Positions 9,174-17,790 are shown, counted from the stretch's first letter. The stretch: DNA of 64,000 nt from Cerina litoralis (GCA_022008415.1 JAIRBC010000002.1:155371-219370), one strand, 5' to 3'. A program made the numbers and translations. The notes: generated by a model from the sequence alone, not told the origin.

Positions 9174-9734
9174 TTGAGCCACAAAAACGAAAATATCGAT
9201 GTGCTGTTGCATGGGTGTCTGGAAGGGAAGCAATCTGCCCAACTAGAAGTTTACAACCGATACTATAGAGCAATGTACAATACGGCGTTCAGGATTGTAA
9301 AGGATAGCATGGAAGCGGAGGATATAATGCAGGAATCCTTTTTGAGCGCTTTCACAAAATTAGACAGCTACAAGTGGGAAGTTACCTTTGGGGCCTGGCT
9401 AAAGCGCATTGTGGTAAACAACAGTATTCAACATTATAGAAAACAGCAAAAGAACAACACCGTTGAAATAAATGAAGTATTGTACAAGGTCGAAGATACG
9501 AACGGAGTTGATCTTGATGATGGGAGTACGGAACACAAGGCTCAAAAAGTACTGGAAACCATGAAAACATTAAAAGACAGCTACCGTATTTCTTTGACCT
9601 TGTTTTTGATAGAAGGTTACGATTATGAGGAAATTGGTGAAATCATGAACATGAGCTACGCGAGTTGTAGGACCACAATTTCGAGGGCCAAAGAGAGTCT
9701 TAGAAAGAAAATACTAATAAGTGCCCGTCTATGA
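9174..9734 (+). CDS. RNA polymerase ECF sigma factor (first of two)
   Basis: A 186-residue sigma-70 family extracytoplasmic-function factor. Region 2 is seen at about residues 25-90 ('NRYYRAMYNTAFRIVKDSMEAEDIMQESFLSAF') and region 4 at about 140-180 ('EEIGEIMNMSYASCRTTISRAKESLRKKI'). The start is a TTG at 9174 (LSHKNENIDVLL): an in-frame stop at 9159-9161 excludes an upstream ATG, and the first internal Met would cut region 2. The next gene, 139 bases downstream, looks like its anti-sigma factor, followed by two exported beta-repeat proteins as probable targets. Confidence 0.9.
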   Translation: MSHKNENIDVLLHGCLEGKQSAQLEVYNRYYRAMYNTAFRIVKDSMEAEDIMQESFLSAFTKLDSYKWEVTFGAWLKRIVVNNSIQHYRKQQKNNTVEINEVLYKVEDTNGVDLDDGSTEHKAQKVLETMKTLKDSYRISLTLFLIEGYDYEEIGEIMNMSYASCRTTISRAKESLRKKILISARL

Positions 9735-9873
9735 AGACCGATTACTGCGTTACGCTTGTTTTGAAGGCAGTCATTTACTAAAGCAAACTCCTTGCTTTTC
9801 AAAACTGTGCAGGCCTTGTCCTCGAACTTTCTAGCTCAAACACTCGGCGGTATGGAAAAACACAAATTAAACA

Positions 9874-10440
9874 ATGATGAAAAAAATAGATCTGGAAAGC
9901 GTTTTTAAAGAACTCGAAGGTACTTTTGATACAGAAATTCCCCAAGAAGGCCACCAGGCCCGTTTTTTACAAAAACTCCGGGGACAAAAGGTAGTATCAC
10001 AACCCCGTACAGAAAAGAGTTGGTGGAGACCCCTCGCTATCGCCGCTTCCATAGCCGTACTATTATCCGTTGGCCTTGGCCTGTTCAACTCCTTCCCCAC
10101 CAAGAATGAAAGGATCGCCAAAATATCGCCCGAGGCCTCCAAAACGGGGATCTACTTTGCCAATTTGGTCAATGAGCAGATCAATGTCCTAAAAAAGGAA
10201 AGCAGCCCCGAGACCGAAAGGATAATTGACGACACCATGGCGCAATTGGCAACGCTTGATTCCGATTATCAAAAAATGGAACAGGACCTTTTGCAAGGCG
10301 GCAACAGCAAACTCATTCTAAGCGCTATGATCAATAATTTTCAAACAAGAATAGCACTTTTACAGGACGTCCTAAATCAAATAGAAGCAATTAAATCCGT
10401 TAAAAACAAATCCGATGAAACGAGCATTAATAAATTATAA
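9874..10440 (+). CDS. Probable anti-sigma factor, single-pass membrane protein
   Basis: A 188-residue protein with a cytoplasmic N-terminus of about 48 residues ('LESVFKELEGTFDTEIPQEGHQARFLQKL'), one membrane helix (about 52-70, after a WWRP motif) and a periplasmic helical C-terminal part. The layout and its place directly after an ECF sigma gene indicate an anti-sigma factor, although I see no zinc-binding ZAS motif. The start is either of two adjacent ATGs (9874 or 9877). A perfect palindrome follows at 10465-10488. Confidence 0.7.
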   Translation: MMKKIDLESVFKELEGTFDTEIPQEGHQARFLQKLRGQKVVSQPRTEKSWWRPLAIAASIAVLLSVGLGLFNSFPTKNERIAKISPEASKTGIYFANLVNEQINVLKKESSPETERIIDDTMAQLATLDSDYQKMEQDLLQGGNSKLILSAMINNFQTRIALLQDVLNQIEAIKSVKNKSDETSINKL

Positions 10441-10464
10441 AGATTACTTCTCGAACGTGGGTAA

Positions 10465-10488
10465 TTAACCCCGAGGCCTCGGGGTTAA
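10465..10488. repeat. Perfect 24-base palindrome
   Basis: TTAACCCCGAGG followed directly by its reverse complement. It lies between the anti-sigma gene and the DYG-repeat gene and shares the CCCGA/TCGGG core with other spacer palindromes in this window. It may attenuate transcription or be a REP-like mobile relic. Confidence 0.85.
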
Positions 10489-10565
10489 CGCAAGAGCGTA
10501 GCGGTTACATACGTTCTCAACTTTTTAATTAATTTATTATCAAACAATTAAAAATATTTAAACAA

Positions 10566-11693
10566 ATGAAAACAATATTATATAAATCCGCCTTCCTCCT
10601 TTTTCTATTATCCCCTATGCTCTCAACCGCCGAATCCATAGACCCCGTTTTTGGGACCGGGCTGGATTTCATGGAGGGCTTTACCGGAAAATACACCAAG
10701 GAAAAAACGATCAAAAAAGAATTCCAAGTGAATTTTGATGCTCTTTTGAAGGTTTCCAATAGTTATGGGAATCTCAATATCACCTCTTGGAACGAAAATA
10801 AGATCCTCATAGAGGTACACATAAAGACCAACGGGAACAATGAAGAGAAAGTGGCCAAAAAATTAAACGAACTAGACGTGCTGTTCGAAGCCAGTAGTAG
10901 CCAAGTATCTGCCAAAACAGTTTTCGATAAAGGTAGTAGCAACTGGAGCTGGGGCTGGGGAAACAACAATAATGTAAACATGCAGATAGACTATATCATA
11001 AAAGTGCCCGTAAAAAATAGCGTTAATCTCAACAACGACTATGGCGGCATTATCCTAGATCGCATCGACGGCCATGCCAAGATCAATTGTGATTATGGTC
11101 AATTGGAAATTGGGGAACTCAGGGGTCGGAGCAACCAATTAAATTTTGATTACACCACCAAATCCAGAATAGGGTACATCAACAGTGGCGAAATCCATGC
11201 CGATTACTCCGACTTCACCATAGAGAAAGCAGGAGACCTTGTCATCAAAGCCGATTATACCAATTCTACGGTAGAACAAATGGAAAATTTACAGTACTCC
11301 TGTGACTACGGGAACCTCGATGTCGGCACGGCCAAGAATATTCAAGGCAATGGTGACTATATAAACATAAATCTCGGCACATTGCACGGAAATGTGGATA
11401 TAAACTCCGACTATGGCAACTTAAAGATCAAGGAGTTGGCAGCAGACGCAGGAAACGTACAGATAAGCACCGATTATACGGGGGTAAAATTAGGGTATCA
11501 TCCCGAATACCACTTTAATTTTGAAATTAAGAATGAATATGGTAACGTGCGGGGCAAAGATGATTTTGAAATTAATATTAGCAATGAAAAAAATACCGAA
11601 AAATACTATAAAGGATTTTACGGTAGCGACAACAGCGGTAACAATATGTCCATTGATAGTGAATATGGCGACGTTTCCTTTAGTAAAAATTGA
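10566..11693 (+). CDS. Exported DYG-repeat beta protein (DUF4097-like)
   Basis: A 375-residue protein with a signal peptide (residues 1-22) and a long beta-rich body in which short turns of the form 'DYG' or 'DYT/DYS' recur roughly every 15-25 residues (for example 'NDYGGIIL', 'CDYGQLEIG', 'SDYGNLKIK'). This fits the DUF4097/putative adhesin beta-solenoid group. It sits between the probable anti-sigma gene and a head GIN protein, an arrangement seen in other flavobacteria, and is probably an envelope component controlled by the sigma factor. Biochemical function is unknown. Confidence 0.7.
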   Translation: MKTILYKSAFLLFLLSPMLSTAESIDPVFGTGLDFMEGFTGKYTKEKTIKKEFQVNFDALLKVSNSYGNLNITSWNENKILIEVHIKTNGNNEEKVAKKLNELDVLFEASSSQVSAKTVFDKGSSNWSWGWGNNNNVNMQIDYIIKVPVKNSVNLNNDYGGIILDRIDGHAKINCDYGQLEIGELRGRSNQLNFDYTTKSRIGYINSGEIHADYSDFTIEKAGDLVIKADYTNSTVEQMENLQYSCDYGNLDVGTAKNIQGNGDYININLGTLHGNVDINSDYGNLKIKELAADAGNVQISTDYTGVKLGYHPEYHFNFEIKNEYGNVRGKDDFEINISNEKNTEKYYKGFYGSDNSGNNMSIDSEYGDVSFSKN

Positions 11694-11700
11694 TGGGAAA

Positions 11701-11718
11701 AAATACGAAGTACGAAAT
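11701..11718. repeat. 18-base repeat, copy 1
   Basis: AAATACGAAGTACGAAAT occurs here, right after the stop of the DYG-repeat gene, and again without mismatch at 56143-56160. The spacer beyond it (to 11,790) holds C-run and G-run segments that could form a long weak hairpin. Confidence 0.7.
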
Positions 11719-11944
11719 ACAAAAGTTGAATCGGAGGATTCCCCCTTTGAAGGCCTGCCCGAACACTATGGGCGGGGAGCAGGGGGATGTTTTTTCGCGG
11801 CAATTTAATGCTAGACGTAATACAAGGTACAAAGGAAAAAGGGTTAAAATAAATACGAAGAAAAATTCTGAATAATAATGACTGACCTCATAACCATTTG
11901 ATAATCCAAAAAATAGCTAAAACACCAACTTAAATTCCAAAAAA

Positions 11945-12667
11945 ATGAAAAAAATTCAACTGCTCGGCCTAGCGCTTTTATTTACTGCGGCTACCCATGC
12001 CCAATGGAGCAAAAAAATAAATGGCAACGGCAATGTCGTAACCATAGATAGAACCACTGCTGATTATGATGCCTTGGAGGTGTCGGGGTCTTTTGACGTG
12101 GAATTGGTAGTAGGGAAGGAAGGAAAATTGAGTTTGACGGGAGAGGAAAACCTTTTACAGTATATAGTGACAGAAGTTAAAAATGGCAATCTAATCATAA
12201 AGACAGAAAAAGGTATCTATATAAGCCCCTCGCACAACAAAGGGATTTCACTCCGCATACCCGTAGAAACCATCGATGCCGTAAGTCTTTCGGGATCTGG
12301 GGATATAGTGGGGCGCACCAAAATAAGGACGGATAACTTTAAAACCGCCCTTTCGGGATCAGGCGATGTAACCCTGGATGTCGAGGCCAATTCGGTCGTT
12401 GTCTCTATGTCCGGGTCGGGGGATATTGTGCTTAAGGGAAAATCTACAAATATTAAAATAAATGTATCCGGATCGGGGGATATCGACACCTACGGCTTGG
12501 CAGCCGACCATGTGGATGCCTCTATCTCCGGATCAGCGGATGTGGACGTAACGGCCAACCAAAGTCTAAAAGTACGGGTCTCTGGCTCGGGCGATATCAG
12601 CTATAGGGGGAATCCACAAAAAATAGATACCAAGTCCTCCGGGTCTGGGGATATTTCTAAAAGGTAA
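11945..12667 (+). CDS. Head GIN domain-containing exported protein (DUF2807)
   Basis: A 240-residue protein with signal peptide (residues 1-19, cut after THA) and a putative auto-transporter adhesin head GIN domain. The motif S-G-S-G-D (once S-G-S-A-D) recurs about seven times at 20-23 residue spacing from about residue 117 to the end, predicting a right-handed beta-helix with one motif per coil. It ends the sigma/anti-sigma/DYG gene set. Similar proteins are surface or periplasmic; no enzymatic activity is established. Confidence 0.85.
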   Translation: MKKIQLLGLALLFTAATHAQWSKKINGNGNVVTIDRTTADYDALEVSGSFDVELVVGKEGKLSLTGEENLLQYIVTEVKNGNLIIKTEKGIYISPSHNKGISLRIPVETIDAVSLSGSGDIVGRTKIRTDNFKTALSGSGDVTLDVEANSVVVSMSGSGDIVLKGKSTNIKINVSGSGDIDTYGLAADHVDASISGSADVDVTANQSLKVRVSGSGDISYRGNPQKIDTKSSGSGDISKR

Positions 12668-12724
12668 ATAAAATCCAAGCTCAAGGACCAAGAATAAAGG
12701 GCAAGCACAAGTTCTAGGATCAAT

Positions 12725-12740
12725 CCCGATAGCTATCGGG
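12725..12740. repeat. 16-base palindrome
   Basis: CCCGATAG followed by CTATCGGG, a perfect dyad. It belongs to the same CCCGA/TCGGG group as the palindromes at 10465, 30348, 30401 and 42547. Confidence 0.8.
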
Positions 12741-12820
12741 TCAAGTAAAAGTTCAGCATTAGCGTTGTAATTTACGGGTTTAGGTTTAGAGGAAGACCCC
12801 GTTGTTAGGGTTAAAGTTCT

Positions 12821-12841
12821 CCCCTCCGGTGGAGGGGGAGC
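12821..12841. repeat. C-run/G-run inverted repeat
   Basis: CCCCTCC, five bases, then AGGGGGAGC. The same arrangement with the same spacing occurs at 17602-17622, so this looks like a dispersed element. Confidence 0.6.
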
Positions 12842-13021
12842 CTGCCGTATCCCACAAGATGCTTTACACTGGTGCCCACCATGCATTAAACTCTCTTGGT
12901 GCACTGTTAATTATTGGTTTTGCTGTATCTTTAAGCATCCCAGCATGTAACATCCTATATTCTATATGGATCGGTCCGGATAATGGGATAATTAGTTTTA
13001 TTTAGGGAAGGAATTAGCCAA

Positions 13022-13594
13022 TTGAAAAAAATGGGGCGATTGACCAATTTTATCGAAAGAAACGGATCAGGAAAAAAGGTCCTAGTTCTTTTTATACTGA
13101 CCAATGTGGTTTACGTCCTTATGTTAACCGTTACCATTCCCTATACCATGAAATTCTCCAACGGAATGAAATTGTTGGATATGATGCCAACGGGTTATGA
13201 CTCTAAATATGTATATGAATTATTCGGTTCACTGGGAGAAAAGGGACGGTTGATTTACCTGACCAACCAAATACCTGTAGATATGCTCTATCCACTGCTA
13301 TTTGGTCTTGCTTACTGTTTGCTTTTAGCTTATTTTCTCAAAAGATTGAACAGGATAACTTCCCCATACATCTTTCTTTGTTTACTGCCCATAATTGCCG
13401 GAACCGCAGATTATTTGGAAAATATTGGTATCATAGCGATGCTGAAAAGCTATCCTGACCTGTCCACATCTTTTGTAAAAACAATAAATGTATTTTCAAT
13501 CATAAAAAGTATCTCGACAAGCACAGTTTTTATGGTCCTTTTGGTTTTGGTTATTTCACTCGGATTTTCAGCCATAAACAGGAAAAAACAATGA
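13022..13594 (+). CDS. Multi-pass membrane protein of unknown function
   Basis: A 190-residue protein with about four hydrophobic segments (near residues 20-42, 90-112, 122-145 and 163-186). I see no recognisable family motif. The start is uncertain: a TTG at 13022 lies about ten bases after AGGGAAGGA, while an ATG at 13031 would remove three residues. The stop overlaps the start of the next gene (ATGA), so it is translationally coupled to an exported hydrolase. The sequence is clearly more AT-rich than the genes upstream of 12.7 kb. Confidence 0.75.
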   Translation: MKKMGRLTNFIERNGSGKKVLVLFILTNVVYVLMLTVTIPYTMKFSNGMKLLDMMPTGYDSKYVYELFGSLGEKGRLIYLTNQIPVDMLYPLLFGLAYCLLLAYFLKRLNRITSPYIFLCLLPIIAGTADYLENIGIIAMLKSYPDLSTSFVKTINVFSIIKSISTSTVFMVLLVLVISLGFSAINRKKQ

Positions 13595-14868
13595 AGTATC
13601 CTGAAATTTTTGCAATGTTTCTATTTACGGTATCCATAAGCGCACAGTCTTATTTAGGCACTCTTAATTATGGAAAATCAACAATAAATTACAAAATAAA
13701 ACTGACCAAAATAGATAACCACACAAATGCTTTGTTTTCCAGTGTCGAAATGAATGCTTACGAAATCCCTTGTCGTAATTCCTCTCTCCAACAAGACTCC
13801 CTTAAATTTTATGTAGTTAGTGATTATTATACGTACGAATACAAATACATTAAGCAAAATGAAAATTTCAAGGGTCTCTTAAAAATCTATTCTAATGAAA
13901 ATGAGCAATTATTGAATACACTTGAAACCGAACTGATACCAGAAAATAAAATAGAACGGGACCTCATCAAAAAACAAGATTTAAGATTCACTTCCAATGG
14001 GCTCAAATTATACGGGACTTTATGGGAACCAAAAAATCCGATTCAAAAGGGCTTATTTTTTGTTACATCCTCACAAGGAAATAACCGGAGCGGTTCTAAC
14101 GCCGAAGCTTCCTATTTTGTCAATTTAGGATATACCGTTTTTAATTACGATAAGCGGGGAACTGGAAAATCTGAAGGCAATTGGCAATCGGCTACTATAG
14201 AAGAACTGTGTTCGGACGATATTAATGCGATCCTCTTTTTCTCAGAAACAACTAGTCTTCCACTATCAGAAATTGGAATAAAAGGCAGTAGTCAAGGCGG
14301 GATTAAGATACCCTATATATTAACGGAAATACCAGCACTGAAATTTGGCATTTCGGTAAGTTGCCCGAGTGGCTCCCTCTTGGAAAGTGATTTAAATAAT
14401 TGGGAAAATGCAAATATTGAATTGATTGGCAAAGAAAACATTAAGGCTGCCTATAAGGTTCAAAAAGCGGGATATGATTATTTAGCAAATAATTTGAGTT
14501 ATAAAAAATTAATGGCCGTTACAAAGAAATATAAAAATAAAAGTTGGTTTAAATACATTTGGATTCCCGAAGAAAATATCCAAAAAGATTATAAATTAAA
14601 TTTTACCGGGCTTCCCTATTTTAAAAAGCTCAGCCAGCCTATTTTAGTAATGCAAGGACTATCCGACAACGTTATTCCAAGAGACAGCTACAAAATAATC
14701 GAAAAGGCCATAAAGAAATCGGAATCCAAGAAGTACAAGATTCTGACTTTGCAAAACGCGACCCACTCCATGACCATTCTAGATAAAGCGTTTCCTTATT
14801 TCCAAATTCTATCGCCCCAATATTTAGTCTCGATTGTCAATTGGATGCGTACGATCGAAAACAATTAA
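13591..14868 (+). CDS. Exported alpha/beta hydrolase
   Basis: A 425-residue protein with signal peptide (residues 1-19, ending SISA), an N-terminal beta domain of about 120 residues and a C-terminal alpha/beta hydrolase fold. The nucleophile elbow is GSSQG ('IGIKGSSQGGIK'), the acid is likely in 'VMQGLSDNVIP' and the histidine in 'NATHSMTI', completing a Ser-Asp-His triad. The oxyanion region 'FVTSSQGNNRSG' and 'NYDKRGTGKSEG' fit dienelactone-hydrolase/peptidase S9-like relatives. Substrate unknown. Coupled by a 4-base overlap to the upstream membrane protein. AT-rich. Confidence 0.85.
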   Translation: MKYPEIFAMFLFTVSISAQSYLGTLNYGKSTINYKIKLTKIDNHTNALFSSVEMNAYEIPCRNSSLQQDSLKFYVVSDYYTYEYKYIKQNENFKGLLKIYSNENEQLLNTLETELIPENKIERDLIKKQDLRFTSNGLKLYGTLWEPKNPIQKGLFFVTSSQGNNRSGSNAEASYFVNLGYTVFNYDKRGTGKSEGNWQSATIEELCSDDINAILFFSETTSLPLSEIGIKGSSQGGIKIPYILTEIPALKFGISVSCPSGSLLESDLNNWENANIELIGKENIKAAYKVQKAGYDYLANNLSYKKLMAVTKKYKNKSWFKYIWIPEENIQKDYKLNFTGLPYFKKLSQPILVMQGLSDNVIPRDSYKIIEKAIKKSESKKYKILTLQNATHSMTILDKAFPYFQILSPQYLVSIVNWMRTIENN

Positions 14869-15052
14869 AATTGAAATTACATGGGGAGTGATTTTTTCCG
14901 TGATTGTATTACTCTGGATATTACTGAAAAAATTGTTCGTTCAGCGAGGTATTTATATGGTTTACCATCTTTACATAACCCACCTTTTTGTTATACTTGC
15001 AATTAATTATAGGTTTTGGTGTACTTTTAATTTTCTAAGCAGGAACATTTAA
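14861..15052 (+). pseudogene. Possible remnant of a DUF4199-type membrane protein
   Basis: In the frame starting at 14861 the translation 'IKIEITWGVIFSVIVLLWILLKKLF' then 'YHLYITHLFVILAI' resembles the first two helices of DUF4199 family proteins, which start with a short 'I.I.WG.IF' strand, a first helix ending LLEK and a second helix beginning with an 'H..YTNLFAI' motif. The frame stops at 15052 after about 60 codons, about a third of a normal DUF4199 protein, and there is no good start codon because it abuts the hydrolase stop. I infer a truncated relic; it could be chance similarity. Confidence 0.35.
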
Positions 15053-15124
15053 TTTTTTATTCGGATTAGTTGGGATATAGAGGTGTTTTGTGAATATATT
15101 GGGAGGTTGGCAACAATACTGAAA

Positions 15125-16003
15125 ATGAAAAAATACATATTAATTGTACTTATGGCCATTGCATATTTTTCTTGCAGTAGGGATAAAGAGCCAGCCGTAC
15201 CGCCTAAACTATTGGATGCTATAACCAGCTCGTCCATAGCCTTCAAATACAGTGGGGGCGAATTACAAAATTTCTTTCAAAATCCGACCCAGGCTTACGT
15301 TAGTGGATATTTTTATTTTGAACCGGACCTGGCAGATGACATCATTTTCGGATTTGATGTTGAATGGTCCGAAGGGGTAGACAACCCCATTCATTTCCCA
15401 GGAGCAGATTGGATGAGTTTAGCCGGGTTTACCAGGGATGGGGTTTTGAGATTCCCTATGGGCTCTCCCAAGAATTTAAACGGAACGCCAACAAATACCG
15501 ACAAATGGTTAGAAAGGGATACTGGAATTCCACTGCAACCCAATCAATGGTATAAAATGACCGTTACCGGGAATTTTCAATCCCGGGAATTTTTATCGGT
15601 AAGGTTACAAGGCAATGGAAATGATATAGTGGAAAACCTTGAAGGAATTCAATTGGAATACCCAAATTATATTCCTTTGGACAAGCCTTCATTAACTTTC
15701 TATTGTTTGGCTTTAAGGGCCAAGGAGTTTGCACCGACCAATGAAGGAGGAACAAAAGTTTATTTTGATGACATTGAAGGGGGAATCTCAGTTGGTTCGG
15801 ATTATAAGATCGTTTTTTCTGATGGATTTGAAAATCAAAGCACAATTCAAGAAATTCCCATTACGTTACCAGTTAGTCCATTGGATGACATAGAAGAAGG
15901 CAATTGGTATTTTGAAAACGAGGAAGCCAAAATCAAGATCAATTCCAATATTAAAAGAAATGGACTTCGCTCATTGGAATGTAATGCAAGTTTAGAAAAG
16001 TAA
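15125..16003 (+). CDS. Surface lipoprotein of unknown function
   Basis: A 292-residue lipoprotein. I chose the ATG at 15125 (MKKYILIVLMAIAYFSC), which gives a signal peptide with a lipobox cysteine at about residue 17; the ORF's earlier ATG at 15083 adds residues that break this pattern. The mature part is beta-rich with many Asp/Gly/Trp residues ('YFYFEPDLADDIIFGFDVEWSEG', 'YFDDIEGG') and resembles concanavalin-like carbohydrate-binding lipoproteins, but I do not recognise a named family. It lies in the AT-rich accessory stretch, between two probable gene remnants. Confidence 0.75.
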   Translation: MKKYILIVLMAIAYFSCSRDKEPAVPPKLLDAITSSSIAFKYSGGELQNFFQNPTQAYVSGYFYFEPDLADDIIFGFDVEWSEGVDNPIHFPGADWMSLAGFTRDGVLRFPMGSPKNLNGTPTNTDKWLERDTGIPLQPNQWYKMTVTGNFQSREFLSVRLQGNGNDIVENLEGIQLEYPNYIPLDKPSLTFYCLALRAKEFAPTNEGGTKVYFDDIEGGISVGSDYKIVFSDGFENQSTIQEIPITLPVSPLDDIEEGNWYFENEEAKIKINSNIKRNGLRSLECNASLEK

Positions 16004-16418
16004 AGTTGCCATCAACGTATAAAACCGTAATCTACAATGCTCAAAAAATAAATTAGCCTCCAAATACAAAAACCTGCCTGGAAATGAATTCGCTACAAAA
16101 ATTGGGGTACTCGGAAAAAATCAAATTACTGATAATAAACGCAGTTGAAGCTGGACTTGCATACTCTAGATTAAAACCATATCTTAGATAGCGTATAATA
16201 TGCCTACGCCGGGTGAACACAAAACCTAGGTTTAATACGGAGCTTGGAGAATATTTGATGATATTATACTCCTTAAAGAAGTGCACCAATTCTGAATTTT
16301 GGGATTGACAAAAAATAATATAAAATGCACAAATTTGGCTTATGCAAGATTGCTAGTTAAGAACTTCGATTTTCTCCCCTAAGCACAGTCGAACCATTAT
16401 CGTCCAAAAGTCCAAATA
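16004..16418. other. Spacer containing a possible gene remnant
   Basis: No intact gene in these 415 bases. The only coding-like signal is the ChbG/YdjC-like fragment at 16057-16191 described separately; the rest shows no motif I can name. Confidence 0.6.
16057..16191 (+). pseudogene. Possible remnant of a ChbG/YdjC-type carbohydrate deacetylase
   Basis: Between stop codons at 16054-16056 and 16189-16191 the frame reads 'LQKLGYSEKIKLLIINA' then 'VEAGLAYS'. Members of the ChbG/HpnK (YdjC) deacetylase family have the sequence 'LGY....KLLIINADDAGL.HS' near their N-terminus, where DD binds the metal; here DD has become VE and the frame ends after 35 codons past the ATG at 16084. Several further stops follow. 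I infer an eroded fragment. Short length means chance similarity cannot be excluded. Confidence 0.35.
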
Positions 16419-17408
16419 ATGAAACCATCTACATGGATATACTGGTTTTTGATGCTTCCGATAATTTCTTTTAACGGTGAAGCTCAAAATCGGGTAACGC
16501 CCAATGAGGTTAATGATTCGGCTAAATATACAGGTCCCATAATAGATATGCATATCCATGCATTTGACGAGAATAGTTCTTTTAGTCGAATGTTAGGCCA
16601 AGAAATGGGCCTTGCGATGACAGGTAAGGCATACAAAGCTTCTTCTTCCATGGAAAAACTTAAGGAGGAAACCTTTGCTAAATTTGAAGAATATAATATT
16701 GTCAAGGCAATGGTTTCGCAAGGAGAACTGTGGTACGATTATGCCCCTGAGAAAATAGTAATAGGAAACAATCATTTTCTATCCATAGATGAGCTGAGAA
16801 AAAAATACAAAGAAGGGAAGTTAGACGTATTGGGCGAGGTAGCCCCTAGCTACCAAGGGTTATTGCCAACCGATAAGAGTTTGGAAAAATACTTCGATTT
16901 GGCCGAAGAATTGGGAATTCCGTTTGCATATCATATGTTTCCTGGAGGTCCTCCAGGAAGTGCCTATTTTATGTATCCCAACATAAGGGCATTTCAAGGC
17001 AAACCATTGCAGTTGGAAGAAATTCTACTCTCCCATCCAAAAATGAAAATTTACTTAATGCATGCAGGTTGGCCATATTTGGAAGATATGAAGGCGCTTC
17101 TGTATGCGCATCCACAGGTATATGTGGGCCTTGGAGTGATCGATTGGGTATTACCTGAAAAAGAATTTCATCATTTCTTAAAAGGATTGGTGAATGCGGG
17201 CTTTGGTAGTAGGATCATGTTTGGCACGGACCAAATGATTTGGGTAGAAACCATAGATGATGCCATCGCTGCCGTAAATTCGGCTATTTTTCTGTCTATG
17301 GAACAGAAAGAGGATATCTTTTATAACAACGCTGCAAGATTTTTAGGCTTGTCCGAGGAAGAAATTAAAAAGCATAAAGGCCAAAAAAATCAGACCATAG
17401 CCGAGTAG
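16419..17408 (+). CDS. Exported amidohydrolase family protein
   Basis: A 329-residue amidohydrolase-2-type TIM barrel with a signal peptide (about residues 1-22). The metal-binding HxH is at residues 45-47 ('IIDMHIHAFD'), a later histidine is in 'YLMHAGWPYLEDM', and the metal-binding aspartate is in 'RIMFGTDQMIW'. Such enzymes hydrolyse or decarboxylate small ring or ester substrates; the substrate here is unknown. The TIM-barrel core is complete and length is usual. It follows the gene-remnant spacer and precedes a repeat-bearing one, and is AT-rich like its neighbours. Confidence 0.85.
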   Translation: MKPSTWIYWFLMLPIISFNGEAQNRVTPNEVNDSAKYTGPIIDMHIHAFDENSSFSRMLGQEMGLAMTGKAYKASSSMEKLKEETFAKFEEYNIVKAMVSQGELWYDYAPEKIVIGNNHFLSIDELRKKYKEGKLDVLGEVAPSYQGLLPTDKSLEKYFDLAEELGIPFAYHMFPGGPPGSAYFMYPNIRAFQGKPLQLEEILLSHPKMKIYLMHAGWPYLEDMKALLYAHPQVYVGLGVIDWVLPEKEFHHFLKGLVNAGFGSRIMFGTDQMIWVETIDDAIAAVNSAIFLSMEQKEDIFYNNAARFLGLSEEEIKKHKGQKNQTIAE

Positions 17409-17790
17409 GCATCTCCGGCAGGAACTGATGGACCGCATCCACACTACCGACACTTAGGCTACACACAGGATAAATCAAACTCGTGGGGTAGATGACGGTT
17501 CTATGAAGGAACTTACCGCGTATAGAATTTCACCAAACAGACATAACCTTTCATCTATAACCAATTATGGCAACGTTGGTACAGACGGTCTTCCCCCCAT
17601 CCCCTCCTGAAGAGGGGGAGCTAATTTGAAAACTATAATTGGTTAATAATTCAGAACCAGTTCCCTCTTCTTTAGGGAGTTAGGGTGTGGCGGTTTGGGG
17701 TAACCTACAATTAGCGATATTTTAAATAACTTTACGAATCTGTGCAAACCTTATAGTGGAAAATCCCAAGAGACCGAAAAATACAAATCA
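17409..17790. other. Spacer with a MITE-like inverted element
   Basis: No gene is visible in these 382 bases. The middle is occupied by the inverted repeats described at 17557-17701. Near the right end TAACTTTA (about 17728-17735) is one mismatch from a -7 element and could serve the MDR gene. Confidence 0.6.
17557..17701. repeat. MITE-like element with nested inverted repeats
   Basis: ATAACCAATTAT (17557-17568) is mirrored by ATAATTGGTT (17636-17645). A C-rich arm at about 17592-17622 (CCCCTCC, TGAAG, AGGGGGAGC) is mirrored, with mismatches, by a segment at about 17672-17701 that reads CCC..GGGAG..GGGTG..GGGG. No coding capacity. The C/G-run core matches 12821-12841, indicating a dispersed, non-autonomous family. 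Confidence 0.5.

Larger units (their letters stand above)
12668..13021. other. Spacer with palindromes, no gene seen
   Basis: This region holds a 16-base palindrome (12725-12740) and a C-run/G-run inverted repeat (12821-12841). A 67-codon open frame at 12802-13005 crosses the repeat and has no recognisable domain, so I do not call it a gene. Confidence 0.6.

Noticed and set aside
12802..13005. 67-codon frame with hydrophobic C-terminus
   Set aside because: It starts inside the C-run/G-run inverted repeat and has no family similarity or plausible start context; more likely chance.
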